From the NCBI RefSeq assembly GCF_000142905.1, contig NW_013657655.1, forward strand, positions 110,981-174,980: DNA of 64,000 nucleotides, read 5' to 3'. Position 1 is the first letter of the stretch. Every line of letters starts with the position of its first letter. The translations under genes were made by a program, and so were the position numbers. Below the pieces are notes generated by a model. That model was given only the letters and a program-made list of their open reading frames with translations. It had not been told where the DNA came from and ran no database searches. Shown here piece by piece: positions 19,263 to 28,268 of the stretch. This DNA is from Thecamonas trahens ATCC 50062 (taxonomy: Eukaryota > Apusozoa > Apusomonadida > Apusomonadidae).

Positions 19263-20340
19263 CTACGCAGCTGATGGGAGGGCGGCGATCTGCTCGTCGA
19301 TCTGGGCGATACGGAAGTTCCAGTACTTGGCCCGCAGCGTGTCCAGCGAGGTGGCGAGGTTGGCAGCAAGCTGCGATGCGGCGGCGAGGCGGTCGGCGTC
19401 AGGCTCGAGAAGCATAGTGTAGGCGCGAACGAGAAAGGCGCGAAGTGGGGCCGAGGCGATGTAGCTGTCGGCGAGGTCGGCGATGGAGGCTGCTGTCGTT
19501 GCAGCTGCGGGAGCAGCACCTTCGGCGCCGTGCGCTATGGCGTGCTCGAGAATACCATAGAGGAAGTTCCAGGCAGCCTCGTTGTTGGGTGCACGCCGAA
19601 TGCGGGCAATGGTGGCGTCGATGTGGGCCTGGAGCGAGGCAGCAAGGTCGGCCGGCTGCGCGGTACCGCCGGAGGTCCACACAAAGAACTTCTCGTTCCA
19701 AGCCGAGTTGTTGCGGACGTCGAGGTCGAGCAGCGACTCGACGTACTCGTCTTCGTGGTCCCAGAGATCAAAAGTCTTGATGGACCACTGCCGGTGCGAC
19801 CAGGCGTGGTAGTTCTTGGCGTCTTCGGCAAGGATTTCTGCGGTGAACGCCAGCTCGGCATCGGCCGAGCCTGCGCGCTCGACGATGGCCTGGCGGTGGT
19901 ACCAAACTTGGTAGCACTTTGGCGATTCGCGGGCAACATCTGCAGTAAACGCCAGCTCTGCCTGAAGATCGGCCTCCAGGGCGTCGATGCAAGCGCGGCG
20001 AAAGTGCCAGCACGTGTAGTTCGGGGTTGAGATCGATGACTTCTGCGGTGAGCTCGAGTGCGCGCTGACTCCGCTCGTCAGCCTTCATCACAGCGCGCAG
20101 GTAGTTCATCGTGTCCTCGACTGGAGCAAGAGTGAGTGGAGGGGGGGGGGGCACGACACTAGAGAGACAGAGTCAGAGAGATACGTACACTGCGGAGTGT
20201 ATGCAATACGCACCACCGGATTGGGACCATCATCCTGAAGCACAGGCTCCACATCAGCCCACTCGGCGCGGTCCCCAAAGGGGGTGTACTCGGCCTGGAG
20301 GGGGGGAGGGAGAAGGAGGGGGGGTATGGGTAAGGGTGAG

Positions 20341-20386
<46 letters not shown>

Positions 20387-20455
20387 ATACACATACACAC
20401 ATATACACACATATACACACACACACACTCTCTCTCTCTCGGTGCCCTTGCCCAT
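19263..20455 (-). CDS. FNTA: Protein farnesyl/geranylgeranyltransferase type I alpha subunit (3 exons, frameshift)
   Basis: Alpha subunit shared by farnesyltransferase and geranylgeranyltransferase I, which prenylate CaaX proteins. Proposed exons 20455-20429, 20294-20189 and 20120-19263. The exon 2/3 junction restores PQFEDTMNYLRAV. Conserved PPTA repeats are plain: NYTCWHFRRA, CYQVWYHRQA, NYHAWSHRQW, NNSAWNEKFF, NEAAWNFLYG, and the family motif DDGPNPVV upstream. Within exon 3 the frame is lost at about 20020-20027, between DLNP and NYTCWHF, beside a C4 run (one base too many or two too few); both sides are open and homologous. Exon 1 (MGKGTERER) ends where an AC/GT repeat supplies the donor and is the least certain part. 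Confidence 0.92.
20330..20428. repeat. (AC)n tract inside FNTA intron 1
   Basis: A dinucleotide AC tract, interrupted by AT steps, fills most of FNTA intron 1. Read on the gene strand it is (GT)n and begins exactly at the proposed donor. Confidence 0.75.
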
Positions 20456-20933
20456 GCTACCTGCCTACCATCTTGCTCCAGCCTGTGGGGGACGAGTGTA
20501 CCACGGTTCGTCTGTGGGTCACTCGAGGTGGGACGATGCTTGGCCTCATCACAGCCATTGCAGCCATCACAGCCATCACGACTCGATGGATGGATGAAAA
20601 TCCACCAAAGCCATACTCATGAAATACTTGCTGTTGTTGGCTCTGTGTATTTGTGGTGGGCATGTGTCTAGAGAGAGAGAGAGAAAGAGAAAGAGAAAGA
20701 GAGACGAGGATCGGAAGGCGGCAGCGTCTATCAGTCGTGTTGGTCGGTCGGTCGGACGAGTGAGTTTGGCAGTAGCAGCGTGTGGCAATCGTGTCGGCCT
20801 GGCAGTGGCAGTGTCTGCCCGTCGTCTCGGTCGGTCGGACGAGAGAGCCTGGCAGCAGTAGCGAGTCAGAGACGGTAATGGCCAACCGGTACTCTTCGAG
20901 ACACGCAACTCTGCCAAACACTCTGCGCCCACA
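20456..20933. other. Divergent promoter region of FNTA and LIM gene
   Basis: Contains a purine run of GA/AAAGAG units (about 20670-20710) and repeated GGTCGGTCGGACGAG segments (about 20742-20760 and 20828-20845). No coding potential is seen. It is likely a shared promoter. Confidence 0.45.
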
Positions 20934-21837
20934 ATGCCTTTCGGTGGCTCTCCCAAGTGCCCTGTGTGCTCCAAGTCGGGTATGTTAGCCGGAGAGTGTA
21001 CCTGCCTATGGCATAGTTCATAGGTAGCCGTGCCCGTCTCCCCCTCCCCCGTTCCCCCCCCCCCCCCCTCTCCTCCCCCTGCCCCCCTTTCGCCTCGTCC
21101 CTTTCGTTGGAATCACTCACTCACCTTGAATTCCTTTTTTCGTCGGGCAAATCAAAATCGCCTTGCTCTGTCATCACCATCATCATCGTCGTCGTCTCTG
21201 TCATCGGCGGAATGCTCGCAGTCTATCATGCCGAGAAGGCCATGGCTGCCGGTAAGGCGTACCACAAGGCCTGCCTCAAGTGCACCGAGTGCAACAAGCG
21301 CCTGGACTCGACGTCGATCAACGATCGTGATGGCCAGATCTACTGCAAGACATGCTACGGTCGCAACTTTGGCGCTGTCGGCTACGGCTACGGCCAGGGT
21401 GCAGGTACTCTGACTCGCACCACCCGCGACGCCCCCCGGCCTCGTCGGCCGCCCCGGTCACATCGTCGACGACGACGACCTCCTCCTCCGCTCCGCCGGC
21501 CTCGTCCACCGCTACCGCTCCGCCCACCTCGGGCGTCCGCGCAGGCACCGCCAAGTTTGGCGGCACCGTCGCTGGCGGCGCAAAGGTGACCAAGGTCAAC
21601 AAGTTTGGCGGCTCGCCCAAGTGCCCGCGCTGCGACAAGTCGGTCTACCCGGCCGAGAAGCAGCTGGGCCCGGGTGGCTCTTCGTACCACAAGGCCTGCT
21701 TCAAGTGCACCGAGTGCTCCAAGCGCGTCGACTCGGTCACCATGGCGGTACAGAACGACGTCCTCTACTGCAAGACCTGCCACGGTAGCAAGTTTGGCCC
21801 CAAGGGCTTTGGCTACTCCACCTCGCAGGTCCTGTAG
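20934..21837 (+). CDS. Two-LIM cysteine-rich protein (CRP type), frame-broken
   Basis: Homologue of the CSRP/CRP family of small LIM adaptors that bind actin-associated partners. Proposed exons 20934-20979 and 21222-21837. The junction (donor GTATGT, acceptor CTCGCAG) rebuilds CPVCSKSVYHAEKA, the canonical first zinc finger. LIM1 continues through CLKCTECNKRL and YCKTCYGRNFG and ends in the Gly-rich GYGYGQGAG typical of CRPs. LIM2 has CPRCDKSVYPAEK, CFKCTECSKRV and YCKTCHGSKFGPKGFGY. The Thr/Ser/Pro linker is interrupted at 21432-21437, where a C6 run is one base too short to keep frame. About 220 residues when read through, close to animal CRPs. Confidence 0.9.
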
Positions 21838-22488
21838 AGATGATGGCCCGCACCCATGCAGCGATCCAATCAAACACATCTTGTGCGTTCCTCTCTCTTT
21901 CCCAACCCTAAAGACGGTCCTGATCTGCTGCGGCACTGCTCATCCATTCGTTTGTGTGTGTGGGGGGGGGGAGGGAAGGGAGGACGCTGCGAATCAAAGA
22001 TCTCCCGGTCTGGGTCTTTCCATGCCACACCTGGCCATTGATAGCTAAGCCGTAGAGAAAGATCGTGATGTCGCAGAGCCATTGCACATCTGTAGGGCAT
22101 TGCATCGCACGCATCCCCCCCTCCCCCCACCTCCGCATGCCTACCGTTCGTCATCATCCCCCTTGCCGCTCATGCCTATCTCCAGCCAAGCACCCCGAGT
22201 GGTCCTCCCCTCTGATGCCCATCCCACTCTGGCTCCTTCCTCCTCCCTCCCTCCCTCCCTCCCCCCCCCCCCCCCCCCCGCCCTCTCTCTTTCCCCTCTC
22301 TCCCCCGATCCCGTCTCCCCCGTCCCCCTTCCCCCGCCCGTAACCACCGATCAGTCCCAGTCCGCCACCAGGTCTCACCGCCACCCTCTCCCTCTCCCTC
22401 TCCCTCTCCCTCTCCCCCCCATCCCAGAACGGAACCTTCCCTCCTCCACCTCCACCCACCCCAACCAACAACACATCACCGTCCACCC
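21838..22488. other. Intergenic region with pyrimidine tracts
   Basis: Between LIM and Misato genes on the same strand. Positions 22230-22345 and 22380-22420 are C/T-only tracts (CCCT, CTCTCC), probably the promoter and 5' untranslated region of Misato. No gene is seen. Confidence 0.45.
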
Positions 22489-24384
22489 ATGCCGCGAGAG
22501 ATACTGACAGTCCAGGTGGGCCACTTTGCCAACCATGTGGCCACACACTTCTGGAATGCCCACCATGAGCGCATTGCCAGCCATGCTGCCGCCCTTGCTG
22601 CCGAAGCCGCTTCGGGCGGAGACCACGCCATGCCGTCGTCATCACCATCATCATCGTCGTCGTCACTCTCCTCCTCATCGCTGGCTCAGCACACAGGCGT
22701 GTACGAGCCAAGCGTGCTGTGGAACACTACCCATGATAGTCATGGCGTGGAAAAGTTCCGTCCGCGTGCTCTGGTCATCGATCGTAAGGCATCATGGGGC
22801 CGACTCGGTCGTGATGGCAGAGTCCATCATGATGTCGATAATCAGCTCGCTGCTCTCCGTCAGTCTGCGGAACAACTCGCATCATCGTCTACCATGCCTG
22901 GATGGGCTGGTCAGCCTGCTCAGCATCATCAACAAGTTCAGGTCTTTGGTCAGGGCGCGCCTGCCGCAAACCCCGAGGCCTACTGGTCGGATGCCATGTC
23001 GTTTGAGTACGCACCACGATCGCTGTATGAGATCCCCGAGGTCCGCGTCAATGCTCTGACCTGGGAGGCCTATTCGGATGGTGCCGTCTTTCTCGACTCT
23101 TCGCCTGCCGAGCGGGAGGCCATTGAGGACTCCCTGTTCCGCCTCGCAGAGTCGTGCGACTCGCTGCAGGGTCTCCAGTTCCTGGCCAACACAAACTCGG
23201 GCTACGGCGGCATGGCCGCCGGCCTGGTTCAGCTTGCGTCAGACATCCTGCCCAAGGCCCCCATCCTGATGGTGGCCACCGTGCCCGAGACCGAGCTCCC
23301 GACCCATCCGCTCAAGCGCCGCCGTGCCGTTGAGCTTCGCGGCATCAACGACGCGCTCGCGCTCACCGCCACCATCGACTCGGGCGTGGCGCTGTCCCTC
23401 CCCTTTGATGTCTCCAAGTGGCTCGTTCCGGAGCGGTCGGCCGTTGTTGCCGGCAAGGCTCTCGGCACGGCGCTCGACGCCATCTCGCTGCTCTACGCCG
23501 GGCGGTCCAGCTCCATCGGCGAGGTGGCGCACTCGCTGGCGCTGACGCGGATGCTCCGAGTGGCGCAGGTCTCTTCGTCGGCCCCGCTTCCCGACGCTGT
23601 CTACACCGCCGCCCGCGCCTACAGCGACGCTCGCCCCGGCACGCCACAGGCTGCAGAGTTGCTCCCGCTGGCGCGGCTGTACGAGGTCGAGCTGGCTGCC
23701 GGGCTGTCCGGAGCCGGGCCGGCTGATAACCCGCTCGGCCTGAGCTGGCTCGCCCGCTCCTCGCCGTCCAATCTCGGGGACCACATTGAGCAGAAGCTCC
23801 TCCGCACGGCAACGTCTCGTGCTGCAGAGGATGACGACGATCCGGCCGACGAGGCCGAGGCCGACGCCCCGGGCAGGTCCGACGCCGCCGTTGCGGACCT
23901 CTTTGCTGACGTCTACCGCTCCGCCATGGCCGAGGCCGGCGAGGCCGGCGAGCCGTCGGAGCCACCGTCTACCGCCGACCAGCTGGAGGCGCTTGTCGGC
24001 CGCAACACCGCCAGCGCCCGCGCCTTTGTCGAGCTCTCTCGCGCTGCTGCGCCGTATGCAGAGGCCATGATTCTCCGCACCTCGCATCCACGCCAGCTCT
24101 CAGTCGTCCACCGCTACCTCTCCGACTCGTACCTCGGCTACTCTCCGACCGCCCGCAAGTGGGCTAGTGCTGCAGTCACCGGTGCCTCGGACTTTACCCA
24201 TCTCTCGCTCGCGGGCGACCAAGCCGAGCACATCCGCGCTCTCCGCTCGTTTGTCGTTGGCATCAACACCGCCGATCACGTTGCTTTCCTCGACGCAGAC
24301 TACGGCGCTGACGACTGGCAGCATACCTTTGCCGTTCTCAACGACGTCGCCGACGCGTACGGCAACGTGCCGACCATGCAGTAG
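22489..24384 (+). CDS. MSTO1: Misato/DML1 tubulin-related protein
   Basis: Tubulin-like protein needed for mitochondrial distribution and morphology in yeast and animals. 631 residues in one exon. The N terminus (MPREILTVQVGHFANHVATHFWNAHHE) matches the Misato segment II opening, in which the tubulin-like Q-x-G-x-x-x-N motif is followed by HFWN. Further hallmarks are an RPRALVIDRKASWG strand, a YWSDAMSFEYAPRSLYEIP block and ESCDSLQGLQFLANTNSGYGG, the tubulin-3-like segment. Its stop lies 7 bp from the stop of the convergent oxidoreductase gene. Confidence 0.92.
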   Translation: MPREILTVQVGHFANHVATHFWNAHHERIASHAAALAAEAASGGDHAMPSSSPSSSSSSLSSSSLAQHTGVYEPSVLWNTTHDSHGVEKFRPRALVIDRKASWGRLGRDGRVHHDVDNQLAALRQSAEQLASSSTMPGWAGQPAQHHQQVQVFGQGAPAANPEAYWSDAMSFEYAPRSLYEIPEVRVNALTWEAYSDGAVFLDSSPAEREAIEDSLFRLAESCDSLQGLQFLANTNSGYGGMAAGLVQLASDILPKAPILMVATVPETELPTHPLKRRRAVELRGINDALALTATIDSGVALSLPFDVSKWLVPERSAVVAGKALGTALDAISLLYAGRSSSIGEVAHSLALTRMLRVAQVSSSAPLPDAVYTAARAYSDARPGTPQAAELLPLARLYEVELAAGLSGAGPADNPLGLSWLARSSPSNLGDHIEQKLLRTATSRAAEDDDDPADEAEADAPGRSDAAVADLFADVYRSAMAEAGEAGEPSEPPSTADQLEALVGRNTASARAFVELSRAAAPYAEAMILRTSHPRQLSVVHRYLSDSYLGYSPTARKWASAAVTGASDFTHLSLAGDQAEHIRALRSFVVGINTADHVAFLDADYGADDWQHTFAVLNDVADAYGNVPTMQ

Positions 24385-24391
24385 ACCGCCG

Positions 24392-25774
24392 CTAAAAGAG
24401 CCACGTGTTGGACGAGTGCGCATACATCGCCAGCGAGAGCGTCTCCACCGCAAGCTTGCACATGGCGGGCAGCAGGCCGTACGCCACCCACCCGCGGTGG
24501 ACGGCAAAGCCGTCGTAGGCCCCGAGCGAGATGATCATCGGCACCGGGCTCGAGGTGTACGATCGCAGCGACTCGCCGCCCAGACCGCGCTCCAGCCGAG
24601 AGATGTTGGCCGACACTACATCGGCCATGAGCTCGGCACACTGCGCGAGCTTCTCCCCGGGCAGCGCCGCCACATCACCGAGGGCAAAGACATGCGGCGC
24701 AGAGTCGAGGTTGAGCGCCGGCGTGACCGTGACAAAGCCCTTGGCATCGAGCGCATGCGCAAGCGGCGCAGCATTGCCGGGTGCTGCCGGCTGCGACAGA
24801 AAGCCTGTGTTGGGCAGGAGGCCTGTGGCGACAAACACCATGTCCGACTCATACTCGATGTCGGTGCCGGCCGCGCCGAGGCGCAGCGGGTGGGGAGCGC
24901 CAGGCGCTGCTTGCGGGAGTGCCGTGATCCGATGGCCGAGCGCCAGCCGGACGCCAGACAGTGACAAACTTCGCTCGGCATACTCGGCAGCCGCGCGCGG
25001 CACCGACGGTGACGATGACATCAGCTGGTCACCCGAGTGCGCGAGCGTCACCTCAAAGTCTGGGTACGCCTCGGCGAGCTCAGCAGCGAGCTCAACGCCG
25101 ACGATGCCGCCGCCAATGACCATGGCACGGGTGACCCGCCCAGCCACAATGGCCCGCGCTGCAGCGGCCACCCGATCAACCCGCGAGCAAGGGAGCACCC
25201 GCTCGCTCAGTGGCATGAGATCGGCGTAGCGTGAGCCGGTAGCGATGACCAGATAATCGTAGCCGAGCTTGATGGCGGCGTCGTCGAGCACGGCGCTGGC
25301 TGGCTGAACAAGCACGAAATCGTCCGCGACCGCCAATGCTTTGCCACACACAAATCGGGCATTTCCGTGACAGAGATAGGTTGCATGTGGGAGTGCGAGG
25401 CGGGACGCCGCGGCCGGATCGGCGACGACATGTGGGACCGACGGAGTGAACTCCCACACGTCTTTGTCGTCGACGAGAACGAGGTCAAAGTACGGCGCGA
25501 GCGATCGGGCCACACGAGCGCCCGCAAATCCCCCACCCAAAACCACAACTCTTGCCGGGCTTCCACCGGAACGAACCACAGGCGCCGTCTGGGCCCAATC
25601 GGCCCGGCCTGCGCGGACGAGCCCAGCACCGGCTCGCCCCACCACGCCCACTATGGCAAAGAAGAGCCGGAGAACGACCGAGAAGCAGACAAGCGCTACC
25701 CGAGTTGCACGCATGATGGCTATGGAGAGACGGGAGGCCCGCGAGGCGGGAGTCTGCGTCGGGAGCATGGCCAT
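24392..25774 (-). CDS. AIFM2: AIFM2/FSP1-like FAD-dependent NAD(P)H oxidoreductase
   Basis: 460 residues. An N-terminal membrane helix (about 20-50, ATRVALVCFSVVLRLFFAIV) precedes the first dinucleotide-binding motif VVVLGGGFAGARVA. A second nucleotide motif, AMVIGGGIVGVELAAEL, binds NAD(P)H, and the FAD-binding HVFALGDVAALPG block is present. The order and the YPDFEVTLAHS strand are close to AIFM2/FSP1, which reduces ubiquinone and related quinones at membranes; NDH-2-type or other AIF-like enzymes are the alternatives. Human FSP1 uses N-myristoylation, whereas here a helix would anchor the protein. It starts 129 bp downstream of the PARP-like gene's stop, on the same strand. Confidence 0.85.
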   Translation of the reverse strand: MAMLPTQTPASRASRLSIAIMRATRVALVCFSVVLRLFFAIVGVVGRAGAGLVRAGRADWAQTAPVVRSGGSPARVVVLGGGFAGARVARSLAPYFDLVLVDDKDVWEFTPSVPHVVADPAAASRLALPHATYLCHGNARFVCGKALAVADDFVLVQPASAVLDDAAIKLGYDYLVIATGSRYADLMPLSERVLPCSRVDRVAAAARAIVAGRVTRAMVIGGGIVGVELAAELAEAYPDFEVTLAHSGDQLMSSSPSVPRAAAEYAERSLSLSGVRLALGHRITALPQAAPGAPHPLRLGAAGTDIEYESDMVFVATGLLPNTGFLSQPAAPGNAAPLAHALDAKGFVTVTPALNLDSAPHVFALGDVAALPGEKLAQCAELMADVVSANISRLERGLGGESLRSYTSSPVPMIISLGAYDGFAVHRGWVAYGLLPAMCKLAVETLSLAMYAHSSNTWLF

Positions 25775-25903
25775 AGTCGAGTGCGTGACCGAGGCGGGAC
25801 GGTGAGCGGCGGTGGGGGGGGGCGGGGGGCGGACTGGTTGGAGGAGGGGGTTGGGGGGTGGAGGGGTTTATCAAGAGCCCGTGGGTACAAGGGTGAAATG
25901 AGG

Positions 25904-27592
25904 TTATGGCGACGGGGGGAGGTACATGTGGGGGCCATGATGCCGGCGCATGCGGTTGAACTCGCGACGAGAGTGGCGTGATCGGGTGTGGCGGATGGCA
26001 GAGACCGCCATCCGTCCCCAAGGGACGGAGAGGAGCGACTCGGGATGGATGTTCGATGGCGGAACGTTGGCGGCCCGCGCCTGCTGCACACAGCTATCGA
26101 GATGCTGGGCGTAGTCGAGAGGCTTGGTGGAGGTTCTGGGGCGGGTGTTGCTCCAGCGGTTGTGGCGTCCGTCGATGGTGGCAACCGCGAGCGGCAGGAC
26201 CAGCCGTTCATCGTTGATGATGCGGTAGCTCGAGACTCGCTTGATGGAGCCGTTGCTGGCAAGGCGCGGAGTGGACGAGGCGGACAGTGCGAATGTGATG
26301 CCTCCCTTGCTCGAGTTGCGCGCCTTTGCGCCACGGTGCGACCGATTGCGCTTGGCAACCGCGGCCGCCTGACGCTGGGCCTTGCGGACGACGTGTCCAC
26401 GGACAGGATGCGACGGGATGGAGGCTTCTGACGACGCAGTTGCCAACGACGGCGATGGTGGCGGAAGCAGCGGTGCGACAATAGTCTCCGGCTTGACGGC
26501 GTTGTCGATGAGGCCGCAGATCAGAACTTGCGGCTCGTTGACATAGCCACGGGCATAGGCAGCCGGCGTCGAGAGCTGGGTCGCCGTGTAGATGCCGACG
26601 CCGTAGGCCGAGCCGTTGACGACGCTCACTCCGTCCCTGCCGGGCACAATGAGCCCGCGTTGAAGGATCGATGTCATGTTCTGGGCATGCGTCCCATGCG
26701 CCACCACCGACGGCATGACCCGCTTGGTGAGGGCGGTCGTCACAAATCTCTTGAGCAGGCCGGGATTGACCCGCGCAGGCTGGATCGACCTGATTGTCAC
26801 CGAGTTGTTCTGCTGGGCAAATGTCTTCTTGGCCAGCTGGACAAACTCGTTCTGGAACAGCCCCGGGGTGCGCATCGACGATGAAACTTGATGGACGGCC
26901 TTCTTGGTCAGCTCGCCGTGGCTTTCTGAAGCCGGGGCGCTCGAGGCATCATCCCTATCTGCGCCCTTGTCATCTCCGTCTACAACATCACTGCCATCCC
27001 TCTCAGCAGCCGCATCCTCGGCCTCATTCGCGTCAGCATCGCTCTGCTTGAGCGGATCGTTGAGAACCTCGACGGCGAGCCGTCGGTGCCACGGATGAGC
27101 CACGTTCTGGTAGCGGTAGCGGTAGTCGTAATAGCCCGGGTTGCGGGCGACGAAGAACCGCTCCTTGCGATTGTGGTAGCCCAAGGCCAGCTCCTCAGCA
27201 TAGTCCAACGTCGGCGTTGTTGGCGTCTCGGGCTGATCATAGTGCATTGCATTCACCAAGCCATCGTCTCCCAAAGCGTCGACCTCGACACCATCAGCCT
27301 CGGCCTGCGACAGCGAGAGAGCAGTAGCAAGCGCCAGCTCGGGATCATAGCTCGACGAGGGCCGACAAGAGCCAGGCGAGCTTCCATAACCAGCAGCAAA
27401 GACATAGCCGGGAGAGACTGGCGACCAGTAGCCCGGCGAGATTGGCGAGAGAGCGGCCGAAGTGGCCGAGCCAGGTGATGATGCCCAGGCTGGACTTGCA
27501 GCAACGCCATTGACGGCCAGTCCCCCAGGAACAACCACTGGAGCAGGTCGCGGACGACCACGCAGGCCCTGTCCCTGGCCATGCCGCCGCAT
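25904..27592 (-). CDS. PARP-like ADP-ribosyltransferase with UIM motif
   Basis: About 562 residues from the MRRHGQGQGL start, which was chosen because the frame upstream is low quality. A ubiquitin-interacting motif (ELALATALSLSQAE) lies near residue 85. A PARP-type catalytic core spans about 290-480: HGTHAQNMTSILQRGLIVPG, then NGSAYGVGIYTATQ with the expected Tyr, and a final RLVLPLAVATI strand. The His (HGT) and Tyr (YGxGIY) of the PARP triad are visible. The third position, normally Glu in polymerases, cannot be assigned with confidence. A basic insert (RKAQRQAAAVAKRNRSHRG) separates the last strands. The N terminus is Gly/Ser/Pro-rich. Confidence 0.75.
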   Translation of the reverse strand: MRRHGQGQGLRGRPRPAPVVVPGGLAVNGVAASPAWASSPGSATSAALSPISPGYWSPVSPGYVFAAGYGSSPGSCRPSSSYDPELALATALSLSQAEADGVEVDALGDDGLVNAMHYDQPETPTTPTLDYAEELALGYHNRKERFFVARNPGYYDYRYRYQNVAHPWHRRLAVEVLNDPLKQSDADANEAEDAAAERDGSDVVDGDDKGADRDDASSAPASESHGELTKKAVHQVSSSMRTPGLFQNEFVQLAKKTFAQQNNSVTIRSIQPARVNPGLLKRFVTTALTKRVMPSVVAHGTHAQNMTSILQRGLIVPGRDGVSVVNGSAYGVGIYTATQLSTPAAYARGYVNEPQVLICGLIDNAVKPETIVAPLLPPPSPSLATASSEASIPSHPVRGHVVRKAQRQAAAVAKRNRSHRGAKARNSSKGGITFALSASSTPRLASNGSIKRVSSYRIINDERLVLPLAVATIDGRHNRWSNTRPRTSTKPLDYAQHLDSCVQQARAANVPPSNIHPESLLSVPWGRMAVSAIRHTRSRHSRREFNRMRRHHGPHMYLPPSP

Positions 27593-28268
27593 ACAGCAAG
27601 CCTCGACCTCGCGCGACCGTTGCCGAAAGAGCAGATGGGTGCAAGGCGTGGCTCCGCCACTGCGGTTTTGTCCGCCGCTGCCAACTCTGCTGACCTCACC
27701 GCCACGCACTTGAGACTTTCCATCATCCGAGATGGAAGGCAAAGGAAGCAATGAGGGATGAGGGATGGAGGGAAGGGAGCCAGTTTTGGGGTGATATCGT
27801 TGACAGAGGTATTGGGTGATGATGTGAATGGCGAGCTTGAGTATTGCTGTCATCGCTTGGGCGCTCTGCCTCTATGACCGCGTCATCGCTGCCGTCATCG
27901 ACAGTCGCTCGCCTGCCGTGTGCAGGTTCTTGGATGTGGTGAGTCTTGCGAGCGAGACCAAGAGGCAGTGAGACCGGCTGCACAGTCAAGAACGCCGACG
28001 GGAGAAAGGATCGCAGTCGCACACCGCTGATCGGTCTCTCTCCCAACGGCGATGACCTTAAATGCGGCGAGTAGGAGGAAGAGCAATGTGTTTGGGGCGT
28101 GGCGGTGGCCCTCTCTCGTCGTGTCCCGGCAGGCGGACAATAGCCCTGCTGTGAGTTGACGTGGCACAGCGTGCGCACGCAGCGGGACAGGCATGCAGAC
28201 TGAGCAAGGCAGCGCGGCAAAGACATACTTTTCTGCGCCCTGTAATCAGACGCGTTTGGTTTGCAAAG
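27593..28268. other. Divergent intergenic region
   Basis: Between the PARP-like gene and the amidohydrolase. The sequence is less biased in composition and contains an ATG-rich 27780-27850 part. The 5' end of the PARP gene may extend into it (frame open to 27853) but without conserved features. No other gene is seen. Confidence 0.45.

Noticed and set aside
20106-20426. Cys/Val repeat frame over FNTA intron 1
   Set aside because: It is the (GT)n tract translated; only the FNTA exon 2 part is homologous.
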